DNA of 64,000 nucleotides, taken from assembly GCF_002099425.1 (NCBI RefSeq), contig NW_018343964.1:11766001-11830000 (forward strand). Direction: 5' to 3'. Numbering within the stretch: the first letter of the stretch is position 1; the number at the start of each line of letters is the position of its first letter. Below, piece by piece: positions 44,816 through 56,767 of this stretch. The stretch comes from Phascolarctos cinereus (taxonomy: Eukaryota; Chordata; Mammalia; Diprotodontia; Phascolarctidae). The notes beneath the pieces were generated by a model. The model did no database searches and had not been told where the DNA came from. It saw only the letters and a list, made by a program, of their open reading frames with translations. The translations under genes were made by a program, and so were the position numbers.

Positions 44816-45834
44816 ATTGTATGTCTTTCTTACATACCATATAATTCCTGAAGCCTTACAGGGCCTTTGGGGTAGATATTAACTCCTGAGCAATAGGATG
44901 GAGTAGGCCGTTTGTCAACCAGGGCCAGGTGCTGGAATGTAGATTTGCAAACTGACAGGGGGCTTGGACTTTAGATTCTATGGAAGTCAAAGCAGTGGAT
45001 CATTGGAGCATTTAGTTATCTCTGTATCGATTCCATTATATAAGAAGGGTGAAGTTAAGGGTGGGATCACTCAGGAGAGCAAACTAAACTCTTGAAGGCA
45101 GAATTCAGAGTCAGGGTTTAAACTAGGCCAAGAAATAGAGATTACTCCTCCTCAGTATATTTTCCCCTTACAATCAGTTAACAGTTTCTGGACAAACCCT
45201 TGACATAAACTCTACCCTGACTGGTGGCTCCCAGAAGGAGGAGGTGCAGTGGAGGATTGAAGCCACATTCTGGGCAACTCAGGCCAAACAGAGAACCCAT
45301 AATGGCCTAGCAGTAATCCCACTTCAGCCTTTCCGGTTATTTTTTTCAAGTTCTAGAAAACCCAGCCCCTCACCAACACCTTTGTTTACCCAAAGGTGAC
45401 AAGATGCTGAGATCTGGGCTTTGTATTGCAAAGGAAGTAAGAAGTATTTCATAGATGTGTTGAAGGGCCTGCCTAATAGTTGGAGTGGCACCTACTCTAA
45501 TCAACACCTGGCAGGATGAGGTTTATTGCAACAACAGGGTCTCATCAGGGAGGATGGAAAAAACTTGTTGATCTTCCACAACACGTGCCAAGTTCGAGAT
45601 AAAATGCTGAAGCCAAGAGGACCGGAACTGACTGGAGGGGTCAAAAGCCTTGGGCTGGTGACACACTGCTATGATGTTGTTATTTACTAGGAATGTCACT
45701 ATTGGGCCCAAGTTCCCAATGATGCTTCTGCCTAGGATCTTCAGAGTCCAATAAAGGAAAAAAAAACCTACCACTTCTGCTAGAGGTGAGGGGAGAGATA
45801 TGCAACTGTGGAGACTGGAAAATGTCCGCCGATC
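44816..45834. other. Unclassified, no gene seen
   Basis: About 1 kb with no recognised repeat. A minus-strand frame of 105 codons (45523-45840) has no domain. Confidence 0.35.
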
Positions 45835-46004
45835 AGTCAATAAGCTACCATGTGTCAGATGCTGGGCTAAGCACTGGGGACATAAAGGCAGATATCCCTT
45901 CCCTCAAGGAGTCCTCAAGAGACCATATGAAAACAAATATGTATAAACAAGCTGTATACAAGCTAAATATGAATTAATTAACAGAGATAAGGTACTAGAA
46001 AAAA

Positions 46005-46325
46005 TTTAGAGGAGTAGCTTTGTTTTAAATATTTTTACAAATCTCTAATGTCTGGCTTTAACAGACAGATTCTCATATCTGCTTCTGCATACAGTCTGTT
46101 GAGATGTATTGTTTTGATCGAAATATAATGTAGAAAATCTAGCCTCACATAGATACATAGCCCCCTATATAAGAGTACTTTAATAGGCAAACCATGTCAA
46201 TATTATTATATTATTATAATGTCTTAAAATTACTATGAAAATAGTTTTGACCTCATGGACCCCGTGAAAAAGGTCTCAGGGCCCCTGGGAGTCCACAGGT
46301 TACACTTTGAAAACTGCTGCTCTAG
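46005..46325 (-). mobile_element. hAT-Charlie-like DNA transposon fragment
   Basis: Read on the minus strand it starts with a 'gcagttttcaaagtgtaacc' end, then 'ccctgagacctttttcacgg' and 'gaggtcaaaactattttcat'. These match the terminal region of Charlie-type elements (typical end CAGTGGTTCTCAAAGTG). The other end is unclear and no coding capacity remains. Confidence 0.7.
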
Positions 46326-46409
46326 AAACATCAGGCGTTTCAGGTAAGATCAGACACACCAAACCAATTAATCCAGCAGTAAGGTACAGACAAGAATACT
46401 TAAGCAAGA

Positions 46410-46605
46410 GGAAATGCAGTACAGTAAAAAGAACCCTATACTCCTAGAGTCAGAAGACCTGGGTTTGAGTCCAGAATCTGCCACTCATTAGCTGAGTTGT
46501 AGGCAAATCACTTCATCTCCCAAGCACTCAGTGTCCTCACCTATAAAATTAGGATGTTAGACTAGTTTACCTTTAAGGTTCTTTTCAACTTTGACATTCT
46601 AAGCA
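46410..46605 (+). mobile_element. MIR-type SINE nested in L2
   Basis: 'agtcagaagacctgggtttg', 'aggcaaatcacttcatctcc', 'gtcctcacctataaaattag'. Confidence 0.8.
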
Positions 46606-47850
46606 TTCAAGGAACAGCAGGTTTAGTCTAGGCAAAGAGTTCTTTTAAAGGAGTAGTGGGAAAGAAGGTAGGCAGGAGTCACATCATGTAGGGCCTTGAA
46701 CAGCACACTAAGGAATCTAGAATTTACTTATAGATGATGGTGAATCATTGACTATTTTTGAACAACTGAGTGGCATAATCAAAGTAGTATCTCAGAAAGA
46801 TCAATTGAATGGCAGTATATATACAGACAAGCAGAAGAGTCCAGTTTAGAAGATATTGTTGTTATATTTGACATGAAGTAATAAGAGGCCAAACTTGGGT
46901 GGTAGCAGTGATGATAAAAAAAAAATGATAGAAACATTATAGCTACTTGGTCACACATCCCTCCCTTGTTGGGTGTGTTAACGGGGGATTCCTTTGGTGT
47001 ATGGGTTGAACGAAGAGGCCCCTAAGGTGCCTTCCAGCTTTCAAATTTGATGGTTCTGTGGGTAGACTTAAGAGGGAAAGGTAATTAATTCTGGATCTGT
47101 TGAATATAGTGTTACATTTGAGGTACTTATGGCATATTCAGGTCCAGCAGTCAGTTGGTGATGTGGGACAAGGGTTCAGAAGACAGATAAGGGATGAGCA
47201 CTCAGTACAGTGCCTGAAACCTAGGAGGCTCTTTAAAAAGCTTATTGACTGACTATTGACTGACACGTAGATTTCGGAGTCATCTCCATAGAGATGAAAA
47301 TGGAGTCCGTGGAAGCAAATGAACTTATCAAGATAGAAGATAGAGAAAGAAGAGAATAGGACCTAAGCACATGAAACTGGATGTTTCAGTTCCTTCAGAA
47401 GACTGAGGAGTGGTCAGAAAAGTTAAGAGGAGAACGAAGAAAGAGCAATGTCAGGGAGATCCAGGGGGGAGAGACTATCCAGGAGGAGGTGGAGGGTCGG
47501 GAAGATCGATTGTTTCAGAATTCAGAAAAAGTCACTGGATTTGGTCACTAAGAGATGGTTGGTGGCCTAAGAGCATTTTCACCTCAGTGGTAGGGCCAGA
47601 AACCAGATCAAACAAAGGGTTAAGAAGAGAGAGAAAGGTAAGGAAGTATTAACAACAAGTATATAGACTATTTTTTTCCCAGAAATTTGGAGAGCTATAG
47701 GTTGCTAGCTTGAGGGGACTGCACTGACAAGTGAAGTTGGGTTTTTTTTTGTTTGTTTGTTTGCTTGTTTGTATTTTAAGGATGATCTGGGCAGCTTAAG
47801 GGATTTAAAGGAAGAAACTAATGGACAATTGAAGATTGAACACCAGAGGG

Positions 47851-48194
47851 TTTTGCTTCTGGTGCTTTCTGAGCTACAGCTGTTCATCTCCACTTCTTTG
47901 CCTGGCTTCTCAGTAAATGTGGGTATATTCACATGAAGCCAAACATCTGGATGAAGAATGGAAAGTATCAGTCACATCTTTGGTCTTGTGATGTGCCATC
48001 TAGAAAGAGGAAAACAGTCTATCAGACTATCAGTCTCCACCTTTGATGCACCTGTGGGCATGATTTCAGGAGAATGAGAGAAGGGCATCCTGGTCCTGGT
48101 TCTAATTCTGGTTCTTTCTTGTACTCTGTAATAGGAAGATGCTGGACGTGTCCCATTAGCTCTCTTTATCACAGTTTTCCTCTCACTAAACTGG
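47851..48194. other. Unclassified, no gene seen
   Basis: No recognised repeat or coding sequence. Confidence 0.35.
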
Positions 48195-48300
48195 GGCTTT
48201 AGTTAATCAACGAGGATTTAAGTACCAAGCGCTGTGCTAAGATCTGGGAATACAAAAATACAGCTCTTACCCTCAAACAGCTTACATTCTAACAAGGGAG
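48195..48300 (-). mobile_element. L2 LINE 3' terminus
   Basis: 'taccaagcgctgtgctaaga' and 'cctcaaacagcttacattct'. Confidence 0.75.
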
Positions 48301-48512
48301 TCATAAATCTAGGGGCAGAAGGAACTTTGTAGGCCATTTAACAGAACTCCCTCATTTTACAGATGAGAAAACTGAGACCCAGGAAAGTTAAGTAACTTGT
48401 TCAAGGTTGCTAAAATGGTAAGTGACAAAGCTGGGATTTGAATTCAGGTCTCATGATTCCAAGGTCAGAAGAAAATTGTGGTATCTTTGTCACTGCACTA
48501 CAATGCTTCCCA
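48300..48512 (-). mobile_element. MIR-type SINE
   Basis: 'ctcattttacagatgagaaa' and 'gctgggatttgaattcaggt'. Confidence 0.85.
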
Positions 48513-48719
48513 TAATAACGCTTATACTTCATAGAATCAGTGCAAGGAAAAGTGTTTTGCAAACCTGTAAATGCTATAGAAGTAGAAATTGCTATTTCCT
48601 CTACATCACGGAATTTTGGCCCTATTCAAATCCTGTCCATCTTTCAATGCTAGTCTCATATTCTTACCCCTCTCCATGCACTCACCTGATAACTCTAACA
48701 TAAATAACTGATAACTCTA

Positions 48720-48965
48720 GGCAGCGCCATATGACTGGGTCTAGAGTAAGGAAGACCTGAGTTCAAATCCAACCTCAGATCCTTATTAGCTATTTGACCC
48801 TGGGCAAGTCACCTAACCTCTGTTTGCCAAAGTATTTTCATCTATAAAATGGGAATAACAAGAGCACCTACCTCCCAGGGTTGTTGTGAGGATCAAATGA
48901 GAAAATAATCACAACGTGCTTAGCACAGCGCCTGGCACACAGTAGGTGCTGTATAAATGCTTATT
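48720..48965 (+). mobile_element. MIR/THER1-type SINE
   Basis: 'gaagacctgagttcaaatcc', 'ctgggcaagtcacctaacct', 'tcccagggttgttgtgagga', 'ggcacacagtaggtgctgta'. Confidence 0.9.
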
Positions 48966-49220
48966 CTCTTCCACTCCTCTTCCAGTGAATATTTATCTTT
49001 TTAGTTCTTTACCACCCTATCAGTTATTCTGACACATATTTAACTTAGCATTTTGCTATATATTGCCTTTGTAACATTTTAAATTGTTTCATGTATATAA
49101 GATCATAAGCTCCTTGGAGGTAAGTTTTGGCTTGTGTAATTCTGTAACACAACAATGACTAGCATAGTGGAAGGCTCATAAAGTCACCCAAGGAATGCTT
49201 GATGCATTGAACTAGACCAA
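48966..49220 (+). mobile_element. L2/L3-type 3' end
   Basis: 'agatcataagctccttggag' and a decayed terminus 'ggaatgcttgatgcattgaa'. Confidence 0.6.
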
Positions 49221-49324
49221 GAGTTCATGGTTCCAGTTTCCTGCTAAGCTCTCAGAAGAAAACAAAAAGGCACATTTTTAGTGCTTTTCGTTTTTAAGAA
49301 AATAGTGCCTCTATAAATCAGGAT

Positions 49325-49545
49325 TTACAAAGATAAAAGCTAACATTTTCATAGCTCTTTACACACACACACACTGTCTCTTTTGAACCTCACAATTCCT
49401 CTGTGAAGCAGCCACTTCAGTAGAATTGTCACTAATAATTAAACTAGGATGCACGTTCTCTATAGCCTTTAAAATACTCTATAAATGTCAATATTAGCCA
49501 TCCCCATTTGAGTAAGATGATAAAACTGAGGCATAAAAAGTTAAA
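49325..49545 (-). mobile_element. MIR-type SINE remnant
   Basis: 'gataaaagctaacattttca', 'gaacctcacaattcctctgt' and later 'gataaaactgaggcataaaa'. A short (AC)n lies in the middle. Confidence 0.6.
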
Positions 49546-50110
49546 ATTTTGCATATAAAATGATCACATTTGGCATATTTAGAGACAATAAGACCTGGAA
49601 AAAAATCTAAAACTTTGAACTCATCAGGCAAACAATGTAGTCGCAGGGTTCTTAGAACTCTCTGGGAGGAGGGGATCAGCAGCCATTTGTCCTGAACAAA
49701 TTAGATGGAGCTTGGAATAAGCAAGAGTTGTGACAAGACAGACTCCCCAAATAGCAACCCTATTCAATCCACTGTGCCCTTCCCCTCAGTCGACCAAGAC
49801 TTTAAAAACACAAGTCTGGTTTCAAAACAATAGCCTGGATTCCCTGGGCCTAAGTCATTAATTTGTTCTGTGATCACAAAGGAAGCAATCAAAAGTCCAG
49901 CTTAAGTTGACTGGATTTCCATTAGACAAGAAGGAATGCCAAGGCGCAAGACAAAGAATTCTAATACTTCACTGCTCAAAACACTATTATGCTTCAGGTG
50001 AACAGAAAAAAAAACCTCACGGGAGCAGCAAGTGTGACAGACAAGACAACAGTCAAAACAAACTTGATTTAAAAAAGATAAACAGAGTAATTATGTGTAA
50101 AAATGTCAAT
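49546..50110. other. Unclassified, no gene seen
   Basis: No recognised repeat or coding sequence. Possibly the eroded start of the L1 that follows. Confidence 0.35.
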
Positions 50111-50124
50111 TAATTTTTAGTTGC

Positions 50125-50310
50125 CTATATGTGTATATACCTATATATGTGTATACATATACATGCATATGTACATATGTGTGTGTGTATATATACATAT
50201 ATATACATATATATACATATATATCTATATATGTGTATACATATACATGCATATGTACATATGTGTGTGTGTATATATACATATATATATACATATATAT
50301 ATATATTTGT
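50125..50310. repeat. TA/CA-rich block built from an 84-bp tandem duplication
   Basis: The sequence starting 'ctatatatgtgtatacatat' at 50141 repeats at 50225 with about 65 identical bases before the two copies drift in TA-run length. It contains the perfect palindrome catatgtacatatg in each unit. Confidence 0.9.
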
Positions 50311-52317
50311 ATTCCTTGAATGACATAGCATCTAAATACTTAAAGAAAAATTAAAACAATCATAGTTGGGGAATTTCAATGTACCCCTTTTAGACTTAAC
50401 TAATTTTTAAAAAATATATGCAAGAAAAAAGTTAAAGACCTGAACAGAATTTTAGAAAAGGTAGATATGATAGCTCCCTGGCTATTACTGAATGGGAATA
50501 GAAAGGGATATACATATCTTTCACTTTCACAACATTGTATACAAAAATTGATCACAAATTAAGGCATTATAAAACTTCATAAATATAAACATATGAAACT
50601 TCATAAATAAATGTAGAAAAGCAGAAATATTAAAAACATCTTTTACTGACCACAACGCAATAAAAATATTTATTAAAGAGTCTTTTGAAGAAAGGATTAA
50701 AATTAATTGAAGACAATCACTACAACCTAAAGAACTGGTGGTTCAAAGAACAAATCATAGAAATAATAGATAATTTAGTCAAAGAAAGCCAGTAATGAGA
50801 GAACATACTGAGACTTTTGGGATGTAGCTAATGCAGTCCTTAGAGTTATATCTCTAAACATTTTCATCAACAAAGGAGAAAAAGAACATATAGATGAATT
50901 TGGGCTTACAACTAAAAATGTTAGAAAAGCAACAAGTATTAAAAAAACCAAACAAACCCAAAACAACTAAAACCACAACAAATTCTGAAGATCAAAGAAG
51001 CAATTAACAGAATTAAAAGCAAAAAACTCTTATGGAATTGACAAAAATGAGAGCTATTTTTATATGAAACAAAAGTTAGAAATAAAACAAATCTAAGATA
51101 GCCTGTTCTTTTTTTTTAAGAGAGAAACCAAATTGCTACTATCAAAAAGGAAAAAAGGAAAATTCACAACAAATGAGGAAGAAATAAAGGAAATTTTAAA
51201 AACCTATGTTGTCCAAGTATATGTCAATAAAACTGACCATATAAATTAAATGGATGAATATTTATAAAACTATAAAATGCCCAGAAAACCAAAATAAGAA
51301 GTAAAGAATGTAAATAACCCAGTCTGAGGAAAAGAAATTGTATAAGCCATAAATAAGCTCCCATGGGAGGAAAAACAACCTGGAATGAGATGGATTTACA
51401 AGTAAAATTTCCCAGACTTTGAAAAAAAAAAGATCACATTATATAAACAATTACAAAAATAGAACAATAAGAGATCCTGCCAAATTCCTTTTATGACACA
51501 AAGATGATCTTGATCATTAAACTAGAGAGAGATAAAACAAAGAAACTGTAGATTGATATCTAATGAGTATCAGTACAAAAATTGTAATAAAATATTAGCA
51601 AATTGGCTACAGCAACATGCCAAAAAGATTGCATCCTATGACCGAGTTTGATCCATGTAAGGAATGCAAAGTTGGTTCAATGTTAGGAAAACTATGAATA
51701 TAAAAGAACAAATTAATAACAAAAAGTTAGTATCAGATGATTATATTGATAAATTAAAAACTTTTGACAAAATATTATACTCATTTATGTTTAAAATAAT
51801 AGAAAGCATAAGAATAGGTGAACTTTTCCTTAATATGATAAATAGTATATACCAATCTATCAATAAACATGTATTAAGTGCCAGGCACTATGCTAAGTGC
51901 TGGGGATACAAAAAGAGGCAAAAGACAGTCCCTGCCCTCAAGGAGCTTACCATCTAATGGAGGAGCCAATATGCAAACAAATATATACAAAGAAATCCGC
52001 AGGCAGGATAAGTAGGAAATAATTAATAGAGAGAAGACAAGAATTAAGAGGGGCTAGGGAAGGCTTCTGGTAAAAGATGAGGCTCTAGTCAGAATTTTAG
52101 AAGCCAGGAAGGTCAATAGTCATTACAGAGGCAAAACATTCCAGGCATGAGAGAGAGCAGAAGAGATAGAGTGTCTTGTTCATGGAACAGCCAGGAGACC
52201 AGTGTCACTTGGGTCAACGAGCATGTGTTGGAGAGTATTGAAAGGTAAGAGGGGTATGAAGGGTTTTGAATGCCAAACAGCATTTTATATTTGCTTCTGC
52301 AGGCAACAGTAAGCCAC

Positions 52318-52318
<1 letters not shown>

Positions 52319-52354
<36 letters not shown>
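52319..52354. repeat. (AG)n microsatellite in L2
   Basis: About 17 AG units after 'aagccactgg' within the antisense L2. Confidence 0.95.
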
Positions 52355-52357
<3 letters not shown>

Positions 52358-52376
52358 GCATGTGTGGGCAAGAAGG

Positions 52377-52378
<2 letters not shown>

Positions 52379-52409
<31 letters not shown>
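52379..52409. repeat. (TG)n microsatellite in L2
   Basis: About 15 TG units, at a place in L2 close to the (GT)n at 26107-26138. Confidence 0.95.
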
Positions 52410-52413
<4 letters not shown>

Positions 52414-52671
52414 GTGTATGCAACATGACTGGACTTGCACTTTGGGAAAATCACTTTAGTGACTGTCTAGAGGATGGCTTGGAGTGGAGAGAGACTTGAG
52501 GTGGACATACCTACCAGCAGGCTTTGCAGTAATCAAGGCATAAGGTGATAACGGCCTACACCAGAGTGGTGGCAGCATCAGAGGAGAGGAGGGGTATTAG
52601 AGGGATGTTGCAAAGGTGAAATCTACAGGCCTGGACAATAGTTTGGACATGAGAAATGAGACAGTGTCCTT

Positions 52672-52845
52672 TTTGTGTCCTAAACCCCTTTGGCCACCTA
52701 GTGAAGCCTTCTCAGCACAATGTTTTAAAATGCATAATATAAAATATATTAGATTGCAAAGGAAACATTATATTGAAATATAGTTATCAAATATTAAAAC
52801 ACACACAAGTTCATGGACTCCAGATTAAGAGCCTCTTATTTTAAA
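52672..52845. mobile_element. hAT-like DNA transposon fragment
   Basis: 'cctaaacccctttggccacc', 'aaaatgcataatataaaata', 'tatattgaaatatagttatc' and an end 'catggactccagattaagag'. These words match old non-autonomous hAT elements ending in TTAAGAACC. The subfamily is not named. Confidence 0.55.
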
Positions 52846-53045
52846 CTAAGACCCAACGTTATATATAATGGAAATAAACTAGAGGCCTTTCCAATAAGAT
52901 AGGAGTATTCAAGGATATCCATTATGGCCACTATTATTTGATATAGTGCTACAAATGCTACCTATATGAATGAAATAAGGAAAATAAATTGAAGGGGGAA
53001 AGCACAGAGTAAATAAAATTATTGCTTTTTGTAGATGTTATGATA

Positions 53046-53325
53046 GGGGCACCTAGTGGCACAGTGGATAGAAAACTAGGCCTAAAGTCAGGAAGACTTG
53101 AGTTCAAATGTGACCTCAGGCAATTACAAGCTGGGTGACCCTGGGCAAGACATTTAACTCTTGTTTGCCTCAGTTTCCTCACCTACAAAATGGGGAAAAT
53201 AATAGCAGCACCTACCTCCCAGGGTTATTGTGAAGATCAAATGAGATAATATTTACAAAGCATTTAACATAGTGCCTAGCACATAGTAACCACTATATGA
53301 ATCTTAGATATTATATCATTACTAT
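53046..53325 (+). mobile_element. MIR/THER1-type SINE with MAR1-like head
   Basis: 'cacctagtggcacagtggat', 'ggaagacttgagttcaaatg', 'gtgaccctgggcaagacatt', 'acctcccagggttattgtga', 'gcctagcacatagtaaccac'. Confidence 0.9.
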
Positions 53326-53554
53326 TTAGAGGACCCTAGGAAATCAATTGAAATTCATCAAAACAATAACTTCAAGAAAGAATCAGGATATAAAATAAAC
53401 ACACACAAGTCATCTGCCTTTCTATATATGAACAACAAAATCCAGCAGAAGGAAAGGTAGAAAGAGAAATTTTATTCAGAATAACTAAAGAATGTATAAA
53501 ATATTTGGGAGCCCACCTTCAAAGACAGATACAGGAACCATAAGAATACAACCA

Positions 53555-53655
53555 CTTCTCTAAGCTTCAGTGTCCTCATCTGTAATATGAAGCAGATGGA
53601 CTTGAAGACCTCTAAGTTTTTCCAGCTTTCAATCTATGATCTATGATTCCATGAA
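53555..53655 (+). mobile_element. MIR-type fragment
   Basis: 'cttcagtgtcctcatctgta' and 'agatggacttgaagacctct'. Confidence 0.7.
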
Positions 53656-53851
53656 CTATAAAGCATTCTTTGTAGAAATACAGACCTAAATAATGAGAGA
53701 TAATATTTGTTCATGGTTGTTCAGTGCCAAAATAATAAAAATGGCAGCACTACCCTAAATTAATTTTTTATTACATGCCATATCAATCAAACTACTAAAA
53801 CATTCCTTGGTAGAATTAGAAAAAAAAAATAACAAAACTCATATGGAAGAA

Positions 53852-54082
53852 AGGAAACAACTATTTACTATGTGCCTTCCAGATGCCACAGGGCTAAGAG
53901 CTTTACAATCATTATCTTATCTGATCCTCTCAACAACCCTGGCAGATAAGTGCTATTATTTATACCCATTTTACAGTTGAGAAACCTGAGGCAAACAGGA
54001 TTAAATGACTTGCCCAGGGTCACAGAGCTAGTGTCTGCTGACTCCCCATCCAGGTCTTTATCCACTGCACCACTTAGCTGTT
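53852..54082 (-). mobile_element. MIR/THER1-type SINE
   Basis: Antisense 'cttatctgatcctctcaaca', 'cccattttacagttgagaaa', 'gacttgcccagggtcacaga', 'actgcaccacttagctg'. Confidence 0.9.
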
Positions 54083-54304
54083 TTGGAGGAGCAAAAGGTC
54101 AAGAACCTCAAGGGAAACAATGAAAAAAAAAGTGAGAAAGTAGGGCACTAGCAGTTGCAGATATCTAAATATATTGCAAAGCAGTAATCATCAAAAACTA
54201 TTTGATTCTGATTAAAAATGAGAAAGTCAATCAATGGAATAGATTAGGTATGCAACATACAGAAATAAATAAAAGACCTCAACTATTGGGCTAAGAACTG
54301 AGTT

Positions 54305-54410
54305 TTTGGTAGGGAGGGAGAGAATATGGAACTCAAACTTTTAAAAAATGAGCGTTAACAATTGTTTTTACATGCAATTGGGAAACATTAAACTATTAAT
54401 AAATAAAACT
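54305..54410 (+). mobile_element. L1 3' UTR terminal fragment
   Basis: 'gggagggagagaatatggaa', 'actcaaacttttaaaa', 'gtttttacatgcaattggga', ending in an AATAAATAAA tail. Confidence 0.8.
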
Positions 54411-54807
54411 AACAGCAAAGATGCTAAAAGGTAGAAATAACTAATGTGGGAAGGTTTGTGGAAAGACAGCAACAATAGCGCACTTAATCAAGAGGTGGAT
54501 TAGTCCAACCATTCTTGAAAACCATTTGGAATTATGTGAGAAAAGTGACTATACTATTCATAGTTCTTGATGTTGCAATCCTGTACTGGCCTATATTGAA
54601 AGCATGTCAAAGAGAAGAAAGAAATGTATCTCCTATACCATAGCAGCACTTTTTATTATAGCAAAAAATTATAAACAACACATCACCCTTAACAAAATTT
54701 TGAATTTGTGCTGATTTTATAAGAACTTAATTTTAGCAAGAAGAGAACTTTTCTTTTACCAATCACTCAAAGTGAGTAAAAAACAAAAAACAATGTGTAC
54801 CTAAAAC

Positions 54808-54834
54808 AAAACAAAACAAACAAACAAACAAAAA
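54808..54834. repeat. (AAAC)n-type simple repeat
   Basis: Runs of AAAAC and AAAC with one interruption. Confidence 0.85.
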
Positions 54835-56017
54835 AGCCACTGACTATTCGACCAAAACTTCTGAGAAAACTGGAAATCAGTCTGCCAGAAATTAGGTGTA
54901 CATTAACATCTCACAGCGTATACCATAATAGCCTCCAAATGGATGTATGACCTAGATGTAAAAGGTCATATCATAAACAAATTAGAGGAGCAATAAAGGA
55001 ACTACCTGTTGCAAGGTATCGGGATAGGGGAAAAGTTTGTGACCAAACAAGGGGTAGAGAGGATCACAGAAAATAAAACGGGCAATTTCAATTACATAAA
55101 ATTGAAAAAAAATTGCATAAAATTAAAAGGGAAATAGTTACCAAGGAAAAAAATCTTTGTAGTCAGTTTCTATCATCAAGATTACATATCAAAGATATAT
55201 AAGAAATTGATTCAAATATATAACAAGCAGCCCCTAAAAGATAAATGGTCAAAGAATATAAACAGACGGCAATCAAAGGAAGAAGTCCAAGCTAGTAGCT
55301 ACATGAAAAGTACTCCAAATCACCAATAGCATGAGAAATTAGAACAACTTTGATGTTCTACCTCACAACCATAAGATTGAAAAAGATGGGAAAAGAAGGA
55401 AAATGAATGTTTTTTGAGGAGCTTCCGGAAGACAGGCACACTAGTGCATTGCTGGTAGAATTGTGAATCTGTCCAGCCATTCTAGAAAGCAATTTTAAAC
55501 TATACCCAAAAGGTCACAAAATCATGCATATCCTTTGACCTAATGGGTCTGTGACCCAAATAGATCAAAGAAGGAAGAAAAGTACCTCATACAAATATAA
55601 GAAGCATTATAAAATTAAAAAAACATTACAAAATATAAAAGTATTTATAGTTGCTCTTTTTGTTGTAGCAAAGAACTGGAAACAAAGGGATGCCCATCAA
55701 TTGGGGACTGGCTGGACAAATTATGGTGTATGAAGAAATTATGAAAGGGATAGTTTCAGAAAAGCCTGGGAAGACTTGTGCGAACTAGTGCAGAGAGAAG
55801 TAATTAGAATCAGAACAATTTATACGTACAGCAAGAATTGTGAATTTACTCTCTCAGAGTGAGGCCAGCTGCAACCCTTCTTAGGATTCTAGGGGGTACC
55901 CCTAAGGTATTGGAGAAGTCTGTCTTTAATACTAGCAGCTTGAGCCTCTGTTCTGATATATTTCCCTCCTTCCTGCCCCATAACTTGAAGTGAATGCTGC
56001 TTCCGCTCTATCTAAAC

Positions 56018-56130
56018 AATTGACATCAGCTAGGCAGTTAGGTGGCCTAACAGTCAGGACCTGCAGTCAGGAAGACTTGAGTTCAAATGCAGAATCAGAT
56101 ACTTACCAGTTATGTGACCCTGGGCAAATC
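56018..56130 (+). mobile_element. Marsupial SINE head, truncated
   Basis: 'gctaggcagttaggtggcct', 'ggaagacttgagttcaaatg', 'tatgtgaccctgggcaaatc'. The tail is missing. Confidence 0.8.
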
Positions 56131-56465
56131 TACCTTCAATATGTCAATACTCTCCAAAACTCAGATACTCTCCATTTACTCTAATCCCACCCATCCCTTC
56201 AAGGTCCAATTCAAGTTCAATCTCCATCCACAAAGCCTCCTCTGACTCTTCCCACCCACCACCATCTTAAGAGATCTGAACTCTTACAGTGCTAAAGGTT
56301 TGTACCACACAATTGTTTGTTTAATTACTATTGGGTCCCATGCTGTATCACATCCACTAGACTTTTCTCTCCAACTAGGTCATAAATTTCTTGGAGGCCT
56401 GGACCACATTGGCTTCTTTTATATCCTCATAGGGTCAAGCATATAGAAAATGCTGGATAACTGAT
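56131..56465 (+). mobile_element. L2-like LINE 3' fragment
   Basis: 'ttcaaggtccaattcaagtt', 'ccacaaagcctcctctgact', 'tcataaatttcttggaggcc'. The end is decayed. Confidence 0.6.
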
Positions 56466-56767
56466 TAATTATCCATGCACTCTCAGGTCCTGTTGAACAG
56501 AAAACCAAAAGGCTTTTTTCTTGACCAAGCGGTACGTGGACAAAAGTCTGCGACAGAGCATCCGTGCTTGTGGTCAAGTGGAGAGCTGGCCTCTCCAGTC
56601 CACATTATCACAAACTTCCACAAGTAGGCTCTTTCCTCTGCTCCCCACCCTGACCTCAGGCTCCACAGGGGAGATTGCATCAGGAAGAGCACACTGCCCA
56701 TGCTCCTAAGGACTAGGCTTTCATCCCTCAGTCTCCCTGTTACATTAATAAATATCCTGATTTAGAG

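Larger units (their letters stand above)
45835..47850 (-). mobile_element. L2 LINE, antisense, interrupted twice
   Basis: Terminus 'tgtcagatgctgggctaagc', later 'gtagggccttgaacagcaca', 'gagtggcataatcaaagtag', 'tagatttcggagtcatctcc' and 'ggtggcctaagagcattttc'. Interrupted by a hAT-like piece (about 46005-46325) and a MIR (about 46410-46605). Confidence 0.8.
51848..52670 (-). mobile_element. L2 LINE 3' portion within the L1
   Basis: Antisense 'caataaacatgtattaagtg', 'gctaagtgctggggatacaa', 'ctgccctcaaggagcttacc', 'aaaacattccaggcatgaga', 'gttttgaatgccaaacagca', 'tggcagcatcagaggagagg'. It contains (AG)n and (TG)n blocks. Confidence 0.95.
50320..55850 (+). mobile_element. Long decayed L1 LINE (much of ORF2 and 3' region), heavily interrupted
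   Basis: Sense, A-rich L1: EN-to-RT region ('ctgaccacaacgcaataaaa', 'ctacaacctaaagaactggt'), RT region ('ggaatgcaaagttggttcaa', then 'cttttgacaaaatatta'), the C-terminal part after 54830 ('ctagatgtaaaaggtcatat', 'gtgcattgctggtagaattg', 'gatgcccatcaattgggga') and 3' UTR words to about 55850. Frames are broken throughout. Nested in it are an L2 (51848-52670), a hAT-like piece, two full SINEs, a MIR piece and another L1 3' end (54305-54410). It seems older than all of them. Confidence 0.85.

Noticed and set aside
50125-50310. Regularly spaced short repeats that could suggest an array
   Set aside because: Units are low-complexity TA/CA without unique spacers. Not a CRISPR array, and the genome is vertebrate.
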